Source: an uncultured Clostridia bacterium
Lineage (GTDB): Bacteria; Bacillota; Clostridia; Oscillospirales; Ruminococcaceae
Assembly: GCA_947624745.1 (NCBI GenBank)
Contig: CANQLR010000001.1
Coordinates: 1 to 64,000, forward strand
Length of the DNA: 64,000 bases
Direction: 5' to 3'
The position numbers were made by a program, and so were the translations under genes. Positions 1 through 9,247 of the stretch are shown here, in pieces. Below the pieces are notes generated by a model that was not told where the DNA came from, did not search any database, and worked only from the letters and a program-made list of their open reading frames with translations. How positions within the stretch are numbered: the stretch's first letter is position 1; the number at the start of each line of letters is the position of its first letter.

Positions 1-17
1 CGCGGGACAGCTTTTGT

Positions 18-46
18 ATTATACCTCACCCATCACCGATTGTCAA
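18..46 (-). promoter_or_regulatory. Sigma-A-type promoter firing off the left edge
   Basis: Reading the minus strand there is TTGACA (41-46), a 17-bp spacer and TATAAT (18-23). It points left, so its gene lies outside the window. The ~120 bp between it and the stop of the DHHW gene at 171 are AT-rich and hold no gene. Confidence 0.75.
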
Positions 47-170
47 GGGGTTTTTTAAAATTTTTTTGATTTAGGCGCATAGCACAAACGCTTTACAACA
101 TTTTTCGTGGCGTTTGGCTATTTTGGCAATTTATTTCCGCCAATATATTTACTTATATAATAGTATATGC

Positions 171-1304
171 CTATCCTCCGATTTTTGCCACATTAGCGTC
201 CGTCGCGAAGGTCGCGGCGTTATATAAGATCAGCACGCGGTCGAAATCCTCGGGGTCGCAAACGTCCTGAAGGTGCATAGTATAGCGCAGATCGACCGCC
301 GCGACGCGGGAAAAATGCTTTGAAAGAAGCGGCAGGAAGCAGTTTGCGTAGCTGTCCTTTATCACCAAGACCGACCCGCCCGAGGCGTCGGAATTTATCT
401 CCAAATACGGGACGTTCTCGCCGAGATAGCTTAGGTACTTATCCTTTTTTTCCAAGTTTTCGCGGAAGATCGGGCTGTCGTAAACCTCCTCGCGGCCGTC
501 GGGGAAAAGCTTTGTCACCGAGGTTATCTCCGCGCCGCCCGAGCTGTAGAAGTCGACGGTGTCCGGCTCGGCGTAGTCGCTTAGGACTTTTGAGTAGAGC
601 GAGCCCCGGAAGCCCTGCCCGGCGTGCTCGACGTTTATTTTCCCGAGCGGAACGGGGTCGTAGCCGTAGGCCGAGATGAGCGCGCAATAGGCGACGTATG
701 CGCCGCGCTGGGTCCAGTGGTGGTCGGTGCGGTAGTAGATGTAATCGCCCCGGGCGGCGTAGAGCTCGTCGTAGACGTCGGCGATGAGGATATCCGGCGA
801 GACGTTTCGGTAGACGTATCGCATCATCATCCGCTGCTCCGGCGCGGGGGCGTAATCGGGCAGGCGGTCGGAGTATATCTGCGCCGAGGTCGGGACTATC
901 ATCAAAGCGAGCCTGCTGCCGAGCCTTTCGCCGAGCGAATTTATCGCCTCGACCGAGCGGTCGATGAGCTCGTAATCATACGGCTCCTCGGCCCCGTAAA
1001 AAGCGCCGTCCGCGAAGTAAACGCCGTTTATCTCGGTCTTTCCGGACATTCTCTCGATCCCTGTGCGCAGGCCGATGAAGCGGGTGCGAAGCGCAAAGCG
1101 GTCGGAGATATACTCGGAGATCTCGCCGCCGAACCTCCCCGAGAACCAGCTTTTCGCGGTCAGCGAAGGCAGGTCTGCAAGGTAGCGGTTTTCGGCCTCG
1201 CTGAAATCCTGCTTCGGCAAAAACAGGGTCAGGAGCGCAAAAGCGGTCAGAAAGCCGAAGAATAGCGCGGCGGTGATTATCCGGAAAATTTTCGTGATCT
1301 TCAT
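171..1304 (-). CDS. DHHW family protein (AlgX/AlgJ-like O-acetylation partner)
   Basis: 377 aa with an N-terminal hydrophobic anchor (about residues 10-30) and the rest extracellular. The motif DHHWTQRGAY near residue 195 is the signature of DHHW proteins, which resemble SGNH/AlgX-AlgJ enzymes that finish acetyl transfer to exported polysaccharide. It follows an MBOAT gene by 9 bp, the usual pairing, so the two probably O-acetylate a cell-wall or surface glycan. ESDRF-type catalytic placement cannot be verified by eye. Last gene of the minus-strand operon that starts with comEC. The acceptor is unknown. Confidence 0.88.
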   Translation of the reverse strand: MKITKIFRIITAALFFGFLTAFALLTLFLPKQDFSEAENRYLADLPSLTAKSWFSGRFGGEISEYISDRFALRTRFIGLRTGIERMSGKTEINGVYFADGAFYGAEEPYDYELIDRSVEAINSLGERLGSRLALMIVPTSAQIYSDRLPDYAPAPEQRMMMRYVYRNVSPDILIADVYDELYAARGDYIYYRTDHHWTQRGAYVAYCALISAYGYDPVPLGKINVEHAGQGFRGSLYSKVLSDYAEPDTVDFYSSGGAEITSVTKLFPDGREEVYDSPIFRENLEKKDKYLSYLGENVPYLEINSDASGGSVLVIKDSYANCFLPLLSKHFSRVAAVDLRYTMHLQDVCDPEDFDRVLILYNAATFATDANVAKIGG

Positions 1305-1313
1305 GCGCGCCTC

Positions 1314-2786
1314 CTAAAAGTTGAAGTACAAAAACGGGTTGTAGCCCTCGCCGACGAGATACGCCGCCGAAGCCAGAAGCAGGCTTAACATCACCGCGGG
1401 CTCGGTCAGCTCGAACACGCTGAATTTGAGCCCCGCGAGCCTGAGCCGCCCGTCAATCCGCGAGCGGTAGGCCCCCGGCGCGCCCGAAGCAAGGAAGAGG
1501 CATATCGCCGCCGTGACCGAGTTTTCGCAGAAAAGCCTAAGGCTGAACGGGTCTGCAAAAACGCCCGATCGCCCGAACATCGCGCCGAAATAGCTTATGG
1601 CGAAATCGGCAGAAGGGGCCTCGAACAGCACCCAGCCGAACAGCACCGCCAAAAACGTGTATAGCCAGCCGAAAAAGGGTGGGATTTTTTCAAGGAGCCT
1701 CCCCAAAAACAGCCGCTCGGCGATTATGAGGAGCCCGAACCACGCCCCCCAAAGAAGGAAATTGAGCCGCGCGCCGTGCCAAAGGCCGGTCAGAAGCCAG
1801 ACTATCGCGAGATTTCTCACCGTTTTGAGCGTGCCGCAGCGGCTTCCGCCGAGGGGGATATAAACGTAGGAGCGGAACCACTGCCCGAGGCTTATGTGCC
1901 AGCGCTGCCAGAACTCGCGGACGCTTTTTGAGGTATAGGGCAGGTCGAAGTTTTCGGGGAAGTCGAAGCCGAGCATTTTCCCGAGGCCGATGGCCATGTC
2001 GGAATAGCCGGAGAAGTCGAAGTATATCTGAAACGCGAAGGCGATTATCCCGAGCCAAGCGCCGAAAACGGAGAGGGTCGAAAGGTCGCTCGCCTTGACG
2101 TCCCGCCACAGAAGGCCGATGTTGTTTGCCAGAAGCACCTTTTTCGCAAGTCCCCTCACGAAGCGGCAAATGCCGGTATAAAGCCCGTCGAGGCTCACCC
2201 TGCGGGACTTAAGCTTTTCCGAAACGTCGCGGTAGCGAACGATGGGCCCGGCGACTATCTGCGGGAAGCAGGTGACATAGGCGGAAAAGTCGACGAAGCT
2301 TTTTTGCACCTCGATATTTCCGAGGTAAAGATCCACCGTGTAGGACATGCTCTGGAACGTGAAGAAGGAAATGCCGATGGGAAGGGCTATCTCGGCGAGG
2401 GAGAACGAGGTGCCGAAGAGTGAGTTCGCGATACCCGCGAAGATGTTTTTCGGGAGCGCAAGCCCCGTAACGGCGTTGATCAGCCCGACCGCGAAGCCGG
2501 TGTATTTAAATATGCCGAGAATGCCGAGATCAAGTATCAGCGAGACGACGAGCACCGCCCTTTTTCGGCGGATGTCGCGATCATATCTGGATATCAGCAG
2601 CCCCGCGGCGTAGTTTATCGCGCAGCAAAGAAGGAGCAGAAGGACGTTTTTCGGCTCGCCGAAGGAGTAGAACAAAAGCCCCGACAGAAACAGCCAGGCG
2701 TTTTTCAGCTTTTTCGGCAGGGCGTAATATATTCCCAGCGCGGCGGGAAGGAAGAAAAACAGAAATTCCAAGGAAGAAAATACCAT
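1314..2786 (-). CDS. MBOAT family membrane O-acyltransferase (AlgI/DltB-like)
   Basis: 490 aa, about ten membrane segments. The central stretch has the family motif FWQRWHISLGQWFRSY followed by YIPLGGSR, and TGLWHGA carries the expected catalytic histidine. Family members move acyl groups from cytoplasmic donors across the membrane to alginate, cellulose, teichoic acid or peptidoglycan. No D-alanine ligase (dltA) is nearby, and the downstream partner is DHHW rather than DltD, so an AlgI-like acetylation role is favoured (inference). Four bp separate it from the upstream TOPRIM gene, so the two are probably cotranscribed. Confidence 0.92.
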   Translation of the reverse strand: MVFSSLEFLFFFLPAALGIYYALPKKLKNAWLFLSGLLFYSFGEPKNVLLLLLCCAINYAAGLLISRYDRDIRRKRAVLVVSLILDLGILGIFKYTGFAVGLINAVTGLALPKNIFAGIANSLFGTSFSLAEIALPIGISFFTFQSMSYTVDLYLGNIEVQKSFVDFSAYVTCFPQIVAGPIVRYRDVSEKLKSRRVSLDGLYTGICRFVRGLAKKVLLANNIGLLWRDVKASDLSTLSVFGAWLGIIAFAFQIYFDFSGYSDMAIGLGKMLGFDFPENFDLPYTSKSVREFWQRWHISLGQWFRSYVYIPLGGSRCGTLKTVRNLAIVWLLTGLWHGARLNFLLWGAWFGLLIIAERLFLGRLLEKIPPFFGWLYTFLAVLFGWVLFEAPSADFAISYFGAMFGRSGVFADPFSLRLFCENSVTAAICLFLASGAPGAYRSRIDGRLRLAGLKFSVFELTEPAVMLSLLLASAAYLVGEGYNPFLYFNF

Positions 2787-2790
2787 ATTT

Positions 2791-3375
2791 TTACTCCGAG
2801 ATCAGGCTCACGAGCCTTTTGTATTCGTCATATCCGACCGAGGCGTTCAGAACGTCCAGCAGCCCCGAGGTCGAAAGATACTCCGGCAGATCGAGCTTTT
2901 TTAAAAGCTCCGAGCGCTTTTTCGAGCTGTCCGGGCCGCCGAAAAGCCCGTCCGAATAAAGCTCGGCGCGGGTGATAGGGCTTTGCTTGGCGGCTACCTC
3001 CCCCGTAATCCCCGCGGCCAAAAACGCCTGCTCGATAACCTTATCGGGGACGCCCTCGACCCCGAGCTTTCCCTCCTTCGAGGGGGCTCGCTTTCGCCTC
3101 TCGCGGCCGAAAATGTCGGGGATATAGACGTTTTTGACCTCGCTTTTCGGGACCGCGCCCTTTATGAAGCTTCGGATCTTAAAGCCCGCGGCGTCGCTGT
3201 CGGTGAGGATAACTATCCCCCCGTTTTTCGCGAAATGCCTTATCAGCGCGAGCTTTTCGGGGCTTTTAAAAACGCCGAAGCCGTCGGTCGTGATTATGGG
3301 GCAGTCGACTATCCGCGAGAGCTTGATTTTGTCATATTTTCCCTCGCAGACCACCGCGCCGTCAACATGAAGCAT
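2791..3375 (-). CDS. rnmV: RNase M5-like TOPRIM protein with C-terminal DUF4093
   Basis: 194 aa. TOPRIM signatures are visible: VVCEGKYDK at the N terminus supplies the catalytic Glu, and LTDSDAAGFKIR supplies the DxD pair. The second half (from about residue 115) resembles DUF4093. RNase M5 trims 5S rRNA precursors in Firmicutes. The gene normally sits near ksgA, but here it follows holA by one base, so the specific M5 function is inferred from domain layout. It is a cytoplasmic enzyme in the comEC-holA operon. Confidence 0.82.
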   Translation of the reverse strand: MLHVDGAVVCEGKYDKIKLSRIVDCPIITTDGFGVFKSPEKLALIRHFAKNGGIVILTDSDAAGFKIRSFIKGAVPKSEVKNVYIPDIFGRERRKRAPSKEGKLGVEGVPDKVIEQAFLAAGITGEVAAKQSPITRAELYSDGLFGGPDSSKKRSELLKKLDLPEYLSTSGLLDVLNASVGYDEYKRLVSLISE

Positions 3376-3376
3376 T

Positions 3377-4423
3377 TTAAACCTCCGAAAGCATTTTCGT
3401 CACCGCTTCCTCGAACAAAACCCGGTCGTCGGTGCGAAGACTTTTTATCCCGGCGTCGCACTCGGCCATCACCGAAATGCAGCGCCGAAGCCGCTCTATC
3501 GGTATCCTCTGGCAGTCGCGCAGGGCGTATCGGACGGCGAACTCCCGCCCTTTATAGTTAAAGAGCTTAGCGACGTCCTGCTCGCTTCGGCCGCTCATGA
3601 GGGCGAGCTTGGCGCGGTAGAGGTCCAAAAGCGAGCCGCTCACGGCGGAGGTCAGCGACAGGGTCTCCTTCTGGAGCATATAGAGGCGGTTTAAAACGTC
3701 GAACGCCTCGGCGCTTTTTCCCTCGGTGATGAGCCGCGCGAGCTTATAGGCGTCGGCCTCTATCTGCCCGGTCACGAGCTCCTCGACGTCGCCGACCGAG
3801 ATCTCTCCCCCGAAGCGGTAAGCCGAGAGCTTTTGCACCTCGTTTTTTATCATTAAAAGGTCGCCCTTGCAGCGGCGGCTCAGAAGCCTTGCGGCCTCCT
3901 GTGAGATATGCGAGCCCTCCTGCTCGGTCTGCCGTTCGATGTATTTGACGATGTCGCTCTCGCTTCTCACCGAAAATTCGCAGACCGCCCCGCCGCTCTT
4001 GAAAATGTGCTCGGCGAGCTTTTTGTTCGGCTCGGTGAGGGACTTTTTCCCGCCGCACATATCTATCGCGGTGGCGTAGAAGATGAGGGTGGTGGTCTCG
4101 GGGTCGAGGTCGGTTATTATGCCCTTGAGGGCGGCCATGTCCTTCGGGGTGAGACTGCCGGCATTGAGGTCGTTCACGGCGATGACCACGCGGTCGGAAA
4201 AGATCGGCAGGGCCATTGCGGCGTCGCCCAAGGCGTCGATGTCAAAGCCGCCGGCGGGGAAGAAGTGGTAGTTAAGGTCCTCGGCGCCGCTCGGCAGGAG
4301 CTTTTTTATCAGCTTTTTCACCGTCGCCTCGAGGGTCGCGACGTCGGCGCCGTAAAACTGATAGCAGGGGCGGACGGCCTTGCGTATGTCCGAAACAAGC
4401 TGCTGCTCGGTGAAAATTGTCAT
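3377..4423 (-). CDS. holA: DNA polymerase III delta subunit
   Basis: 348 aa, the usual length for HolA. The N-terminal region (YQFYGADVATLEATVKKL, then LPIFSDRVVIAVNDL) and the helical C-terminal part (QKETLSLTSAVSGSLLDLYR) match the delta subunit, the wrench that opens the beta sliding clamp within the clamp loader. The start overlaps the comEC stop by 4 bp, so translation is probably coupled. comEC followed by holA is a very common Firmicute order, which supports the call. Confidence 0.93.
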   Translation of the reverse strand: MTIFTEQQLVSDIRKAVRPCYQFYGADVATLEATVKKLIKKLLPSGAEDLNYHFFPAGGFDIDALGDAAMALPIFSDRVVIAVNDLNAGSLTPKDMAALKGIITDLDPETTTLIFYATAIDMCGGKKSLTEPNKKLAEHIFKSGGAVCEFSVRSESDIVKYIERQTEQEGSHISQEAARLLSRRCKGDLLMIKNEVQKLSAYRFGGEISVGDVEELVTGQIEADAYKLARLITEGKSAEAFDVLNRLYMLQKETLSLTSAVSGSLLDLYRAKLALMSGRSEQDVAKLFNYKGREFAVRYALRDCQRIPIERLRRCISVMAECDAGIKSLRTDDRVLFEEAVTKMLSEV

Positions 4424-6297
4424 GCTCTGTCGCTCCTTTCCATGCTCAGGCGGAAGTCCCCCGAAAAGGCCGAAATTTCGCCGTTTTTTCGGCGAAGGAC
4501 GGTTATGCCGTCCAAAAGTGTTATTTCGCCGTCGGGGAGGGTCATATGCCCGTCGGCAACGGTCGCGGTCTTCCCGTTGGGGGAGGTCAGCGCGGCAGCG
4601 CCGGGGCTGAAGTATATTTTATCCGCCGGGAGGAGGCTTTGGTAGCCGCCCTTTGCGGAGGAATAATTTTCAAATAAAATCGCGGCGGTGAGGTCGTAAC
4701 CGTTTCGCTCGGCAAGATCAAGTATTTTTCGGCGAGCGCTGCCGTCAAGGTCGGCGCAGACGGCCGAGCTGCCGTGGGTCAGAAGCGCCGCGCGCTCGCC
4801 GCCGCTGTTTATAATATAAACACTATCGGGGCGGCGGACCGAGAATCCGACCGCAAGGGCAAAGACCGAGATACAGACCGTTCCGAAGCCGAAAAGAGCC
4901 GTCCCGCGAACGTTTTTACGGAAAAGATAAATTGCCGTAACTGCCGCCATCAGCAAAAAAGCGGCCGCGGCGCAGAGCTTTCCGCCGGCGGGAAGGTATG
5001 AACCGCGAAAGCCGGAAAGAGCCGCGCAGAGGGCGGTCACGGGCTTTAAAACGAGCCCCGCGAGCTTTATCAGCGGCAGCATGGTGCAGCCGGTCGCGGC
5101 GTAGGCAAGGCCCATGATCAGCGAGATCGAGAAAAGCGGCAGCGCCAAAAGGTTCGTCAGCGGGCTGAGGACGGATATACTATTAAAATAGAGGAGAGCG
5201 AACGGGGCGGTCATCGCCGAGACCGCGAGGGAGACGGTCATCGCCGCAAGTACGGGGGAAGTCATTTTGAACGCCTTGATTATAGCCGGCGCTACGGCGG
5301 CTGCCCCCAAAACCCCCGCGAAGGAGAGCTGAAAGGACGCGTCTGCGGCGGCGCAGGGTGAAACTGCGCAGATGAGGGCCGCGGTCACCGAGATAGTGTT
5401 GACCGGGTCGGTCTTTCGCCCGAAAAGCCCCGCCAAAAGCAGCGCGAGAGTCATGATGCCCGCGCGGACGGCGGAAACGCGCATCCCCGAAAAGACAATG
5501 AACAGGGCGATGAAGGCCGCTGCGGCTGCGGCGGAAAGCGGGCGCGGCAGGCGCAGCTTTTTGAGTATCCACAAGACCGCGAACGCCGCGGCCGAGACGT
5601 GGAGCCCCGAAACCGAGGCGATGTGCGACACTCCCCCGCGGGAAAGCGAGCGGGAGAGGCTGTCCGAGATCACCGAGCGGTCGCCCGTCACCGAGGCGCA
5701 CAGAAGCTCGCCCTCGTCGCCCGAAACGGCGGCGAGAATGCTCTTTGAAACGCGGGCGCTGTAGCTGCGAATTCGGTAAAACAGGCCGGAGCCCCGCCCG
5801 ACGGAATTGACCCGAGAGATCCTCCCGGCGGCGTAAATGCCGTCCGGAAAAAGCGAGGGGTCGCTTTGGGGGAGGATTCGGGCCTCCAGGGAAACTGTAT
5901 CGCCCTCGGAAGCGGCTATTCCCCCGCCGTAAAGGAGGATCCTGCCCCTTTCGCCGCCGATCTCGCCCTTGACCGTCAGGGTGACGGTATCGGAGCCGGA
6001 AGCGCGGATCACGACTCCCGAGACGGGGACGGTCTCGCCCTCAAGAGCCGAAAAAGGGGCAATTTTTGCGTATCGGAGCCACAGCATCTGACCGAAGCCG
6101 AGCGAGAGCCCGACGGTCAGCAAAAGCGCGCGGGAGCGGAAATTCCCCCGACAGCAGAGTGCGGACAGGAAAAGGAGGGCTGCCGCGACGGCGGCGGCGA
6201 GCGGCGCGTGCGGCAGCGGCCTTGCGGCCAGCGGGTAGAAGCCCAGAAACGTGCCCGCGACAAAGCCGCAGCATATCGGTATCGCCCGCCGGGTCAT
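4420..6297 (-). CDS. comEC: ComEC/Rec2 family DNA-uptake channel with degenerate MBL tail
   Basis: 625 aa with about ten membrane segments. The competence core is recognised from GGVSHIASVSGLHVSAAA and the following FSGMRVSAVRAGIMT. ComEC forms the inner-membrane channel for single-stranded DNA during transformation. The C-terminal ~130 residues sit where a metallo-beta-lactamase domain is expected, but no HxHxDH zinc motif is present (ILFENYSSAKGGYQ occupies the position). The protein may import DNA without the tail nuclease, or may be vestigial. It is first in a five-gene operon with its own promoter at 6358-6385. Confidence 0.92.
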   Translation of the reverse strand: MTRRAIPICCGFVAGTFLGFYPLAARPLPHAPLAAAVAAALLFLSALCCRGNFRSRALLLTVGLSLGFGQMLWLRYAKIAPFSALEGETVPVSGVVIRASGSDTVTLTVKGEIGGERGRILLYGGGIAASEGDTVSLEARILPQSDPSLFPDGIYAAGRISRVNSVGRGSGLFYRIRSYSARVSKSILAAVSGDEGELLCASVTGDRSVISDSLSRSLSRGGVSHIASVSGLHVSAAAFAVLWILKKLRLPRPLSAAAAAAFIALFIVFSGMRVSAVRAGIMTLALLLAGLFGRKTDPVNTISVTAALICAVSPCAAADASFQLSFAGVLGAAAVAPAIIKAFKMTSPVLAAMTVSLAVSAMTAPFALLYFNSISVLSPLTNLLALPLFSISLIMGLAYAATGCTMLPLIKLAGLVLKPVTALCAALSGFRGSYLPAGGKLCAAAAFLLMAAVTAIYLFRKNVRGTALFGFGTVCISVFALAVGFSVRRPDSVYIINSGGERAALLTHGSSAVCADLDGSARRKILDLAERNGYDLTAAILFENYSSAKGGYQSLLPADKIYFSPGAAALTSPNGKTATVADGHMTLPDGEITLLDGITVLRRKNGEISAFSGDFRLSMERSDRA

Positions 6298-6357
6298 GGT
6301 ATCACCTCCGGGTTGTAGTTGGCGAGGGGATTAAGGTTGTTAGTGGTCTTTTATATT

Positions 6358-6385
6358 ATTATAGCAGGTTGGGGGGAGATGTCAA
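6358..6385 (-). promoter_or_regulatory. Promoter of the comEC operon
   Basis: Minus strand TTGACA (6380-6385), 16-bp spacer, TATAAT (6358-6363). The spacer is G-rich on the plus strand (GGTTGGGGGGAG). The comEC start codon lies about 60 bp downstream. Confidence 0.75.
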
Positions 6386-6524
6386 GGGGGAGGGGAAGGT
6401 AAGATGTGGCCGAAGCCGCATTAAGAAGGCAAAAGTCAGAATTATAGAGTGTCACCTTCGGTGAGGAATTAAATGCGGGCGATAAGGAGGGAGGTGCTCG
6501 CGGGAAATGGTGGGTGGTTGGGGT

Positions 6525-6619
6525 GGGGCGAAGCCCCTGCGCGGGACCCTGTCCCGCGCGGCCGGGAGGCTCCGCCTCCCGGCCTAACGGACGCTCCGCG
6601 TCCGTTAGGGGCTTCGCCC
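6525..6619. repeat. Triple-hairpin element, class I, copy 1
   Basis: Ends are GGGGCGAAGCCCC (6525-6537) and GGGGCTTCGCCC (6608-6619), which are reverse complements. Between them are three perfect hairpins: 6539-6559 (stem GCGCGGGAC, loop CCT), 6560-6584 (stem GGCCGGGAGGC, loop TCC) and 6585-6607 (stem TAACGGACGC, loop TCC). It sits between the serA terminator and the comEC promoter. The rest of the 430-bp gap (6386-6524, 6620-6664) has only a small TCACC/TTC/GGTGA hairpin near 6449. Confidence 0.9.
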
Positions 6620-6664
6620 ACCCCGCACACCCCACTTCTCAGCCCCATCTTTCCCCCTAAAAAA

Positions 6665-6704
6665 GCCTCTCCCCCAACAGCCGCAGGGCTGCCGGGGAGG
6701 GGTT
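6665..6704 (-). terminator. Probable terminator of serC-serA
   Basis: Stem built from CTCCCC with CAGC pairing to GCTG and GGGGAG, two small internal bulges. Read on the minus strand it is followed by a T-run (AAAAAA on the plus strand, 6659-6664). About 30 bp beyond the serA stop. Confidence 0.65.
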
Positions 6705-6733
6705 CACAATAACACGAAACAATTCGACGAAGT

Positions 6734-7888
6734 TTAGATTACTCTCACGCCGGTCACGCCGTCGATCTTTTCGATGTTCGCGGTGTTCACGGCGCCGGTG
6801 ACGTCGAGCATGGTATACGCCCAATCCTTCTTGGATTTCGAGGCGATATTCTCGATGTTTCCGCCGTCCGCCGAGATAACGCCGGTTATCTGGGTGATGA
6901 TGGCGGGCACGTTCTTATGGATAACGCAGACAAGACAGTCCGCGGTTTTTGCGAGGTCTACGTCGGGCAGGTTTACCGAGTTGTGCACCCTGCCGTGCTC
7001 CAGATAGTCGATGAGCTCGCGGGCGGCCATAACCGCGCAGTTGTCCTCCGATTCGGGGGTGGAAGCGCCAAGGTGAGGTATCGCGGTCACGCCCTCCGCG
7101 CCGATCTGTTCGTCTGTCGGGAAGTCGGTGATGTACGCGGCGACCTTCTTTTCGGCGAGCGCGGCCAGAATGTCGGCCGAATTGACAAGCTCGCCCCTTG
7201 CGAAGTTGAGTATCCTCACGCCGTCCTTCATCTTCGCGATGGCTTCGGCGTTCACGGTGTCCTTGGTGTCCTTGTTGTAGGGCAGGTGCAGGGTCAGGTA
7301 ATCCGCGGCGGCGAAAACGTCGGCGGTCGACTTCGCGATATTCACTCTCGGGTCGAGGCCCAGAGCGGCGTTCACCGACAGGAACGGGTCATACCCGACG
7401 ACGGTCATGCCCAGCGAGAGCGCGGTGTTCGCGACCTTGACGCCGATCGCGCCGAGGCCTATGATACCGAGAGTCTTGCCCATGATCTCGGGCCCCGCGA
7501 ACTGGCTCTTGCCCTTTTCGATGAGTTTAGATACCTCGTCGCCGCTGCCCTTAAGGGTCTTTGCCCAATCAATGGCGGCGGGAATTTTGCGGGAGGTCAG
7601 AAGAAGTCCCGCGATGACGAGCTCTTTAACGGCGTTGGCGTTCGCGCCGGGGGTGTTGAATACGCAGATGCCCTCTTCGGAGCAGCGCTCGACCGGAATG
7701 TTGTTTACGCCCGCGCCCGCCCTCGCGATGGCCTTGAGGGTGGGGGCGAATTTTTCCTCGAGCATATTTGCCGAGCGTACCATAATGCCGTCGGGCGATG
7801 CCTCGTTGTCGGTGACGGTGTACTTTTCGCGGTCGAAAAGATCCGTCCCGCAGGCGGCGATCTTATTTAAGGTCAGAATATTGAACAT
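6734..7888 (-). CDS. serA: D-3-phosphoglycerate dehydrogenase
   Basis: 384 aa. Oxidises 3-phosphoglycerate to 3-phosphohydroxypyruvate with NAD, the first step of serine synthesis. The Rossmann motif GLGAIGVKVA is near residue 145, RGELV carries the substrate arginine region, and HLGASTPESE carries the catalytic histidine. The last ~70 residues (CLVCVIHKNVPAIITQITGV) form an ACT-like regulatory domain, so serine feedback is likely. It follows serC by 39 bp, and the pair forms most of the serine pathway; a phosphoserine phosphatase is not in the window. Confidence 0.96.
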   Translation of the reverse strand: MFNILTLNKIAACGTDLFDREKYTVTDNEASPDGIMVRSANMLEEKFAPTLKAIARAGAGVNNIPVERCSEEGICVFNTPGANANAVKELVIAGLLLTSRKIPAAIDWAKTLKGSGDEVSKLIEKGKSQFAGPEIMGKTLGIIGLGAIGVKVANTALSLGMTVVGYDPFLSVNAALGLDPRVNIAKSTADVFAAADYLTLHLPYNKDTKDTVNAEAIAKMKDGVRILNFARGELVNSADILAALAEKKVAAYITDFPTDEQIGAEGVTAIPHLGASTPESEDNCAVMAARELIDYLEHGRVHNSVNLPDVDLAKTADCLVCVIHKNVPAIITQITGVISADGGNIENIASKSKKDWAYTMLDVTGAVNTANIEKIDGVTGVRVI

Positions 7889-7927
7889 AGCGATTTCCTT
7901 TCGTTTTCGGGGCTTTTTGGCCCTATT

Positions 7928-9007
7928 TTAAGCGTTTTCGGCTTCAAACTTGCGCATGAACGCGACCAGCTTCTCAACGCCCTCAACAGGCATTGCGTTA
8001 TAGATCGACGCTCTCATGCCGCCGACCGAGCGGTGGCCCTTGATGTTGATGAAGCCGGCCTTCTTGGCCTCCGAAACGAACTTCGCGTCCATTTCGTCGT
8101 TGCCGGTCACGAACGGAATGTTCATGATCGAGCGCTCCGGCCCGGTGACTGTGGGCTTGAAGAGCTTCGAGCCGTCGAGGAAATCATAGAGTATCGCGGC
8201 CTTTTTCTCGTTGATCTTCTTCATCGCCTCAAGGCCGCCCTTTTCCTTCACCCAATCGAGGACAAGGCCGAGGATATAGATGCCGTAGGTCGGGGGAGTG
8301 TTATACATCGACCCATTTTCGGCGTGAGTCTTATAGTTGAACATGGTCGGGGTGATGTCGCGGGCGTTCCCGATGAGATCCTCCCTGATGATGACGACGG
8401 TCAGACCCGCAGGGCCCATATTCTTCTGCGCGCCGGCGTAGATGAGGCCGAACTTCGAGACATCGACAGGCTCGGAAAGGATGCAGCTCGAAAGGTCGGC
8501 CACAAGCGGGACCTTGCCGGTGTCGGGCAGCTCGGGGAAGCGGGTGCCGTAGATGGTGTTGTTGAGGCAGATGTGGAAGTAGTCGGCGTCGGGAGTGAAC
8601 TCCTTCGGGTCGAGCTTCGGGATATATGAGAAGGTCTTATCCTTCGAGCTTGCGACGACCTTGCACTCGCCGTAGCGCGAGGCTTCCTGATAGGCCTTGG
8701 TTGCCCACTGGCCGGTCAGGACGAAATCAGCCTTGCCGGAACCGTTCATCAGGTTGAGCGGGACCATGGCGAACTGGCTCGAAGCGCCGCCCTGCAAAAA
8801 CAGTACCTTGTAGTTGTCGGGGATAGACATGACCTCGCGGAGCTTGGCCTCGACCGAGTCGATGATCGCCTGATATTCCTTCGAGCGGTGAGACATCTCC
8901 ATGACCGACTGGCCGGTCTCGCCGTATTCAAGCATCTCGTCGGCGGCTTTTTTAAGTACCTCTTCGGGCAGCATTGCGGGGCCCGCGCTGAAATTGTAAA
9001 CTCTCAT
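7928..9007 (-). CDS. serC: Phosphoserine aminotransferase
   Basis: 359 aa, standard SerC length. N-terminal VYNFSAGPAMLPEEVL, the substrate-binding FLQGGASSQFAMVPLNL and the PLP lysine in AGAQKNMGPAGLT are all present. It converts 3-phosphohydroxypyruvate plus glutamate to phosphoserine (and may also serve pyridoxine synthesis). First gene of serC-serA, with a strong promoter 36 bp upstream and the ribosome site AGGAGG (reading minus strand) before ATG 9007. Confidence 0.97.
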   Translation of the reverse strand: MRVYNFSAGPAMLPEEVLKKAADEMLEYGETGQSVMEMSHRSKEYQAIIDSVEAKLREVMSIPDNYKVLFLQGGASSQFAMVPLNLMNGSGKADFVLTGQWATKAYQEASRYGECKVVASSKDKTFSYIPKLDPKEFTPDADYFHICLNNTIYGTRFPELPDTGKVPLVADLSSCILSEPVDVSKFGLIYAGAQKNMGPAGLTVVIIREDLIGNARDITPTMFNYKTHAENGSMYNTPPTYGIYILGLVLDWVKEKGGLEAMKKINEKKAAILYDFLDGSKLFKPTVTGPERSIMNIPFVTGNDEMDAKFVSEAKKAGFINIKGHRSVGGMRASIYNAMPVEGVEKLVAFMRKFEAENA

Positions 9008-9042
9008 GATAAGTCCTCCTGTTACAAAATTGGATCATATAA

Positions 9043-9071
9043 ATTATACGCCATCGGCGCACAAGTGTCAA
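9043..9071 (-). promoter_or_regulatory. Promoter of serC-serA
   Basis: Minus strand TTGACA (9066-9071), 17-bp spacer, TATAAT (9043-9048): both hexamers match the sigma-A consensus. No attenuator or riboswitch is evident in the short leader. Confidence 0.85.
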
Positions 9072-9247
9072 CCCCACAAAGACAAAAATATTAAGAACAC
9101 TTTCCGCGCGGTTTTGTAAATATTGACGAACGCCGCGAAGGCGCGCAGATACAGCAAGTGCGCCCCTAAGGACGCACCTGCTGCAAGAAGTGGTTTATAC
9201 AATTTGAAGATGGCAATTATCAGGCGGGAATGTCCCGCAGGACCGTT

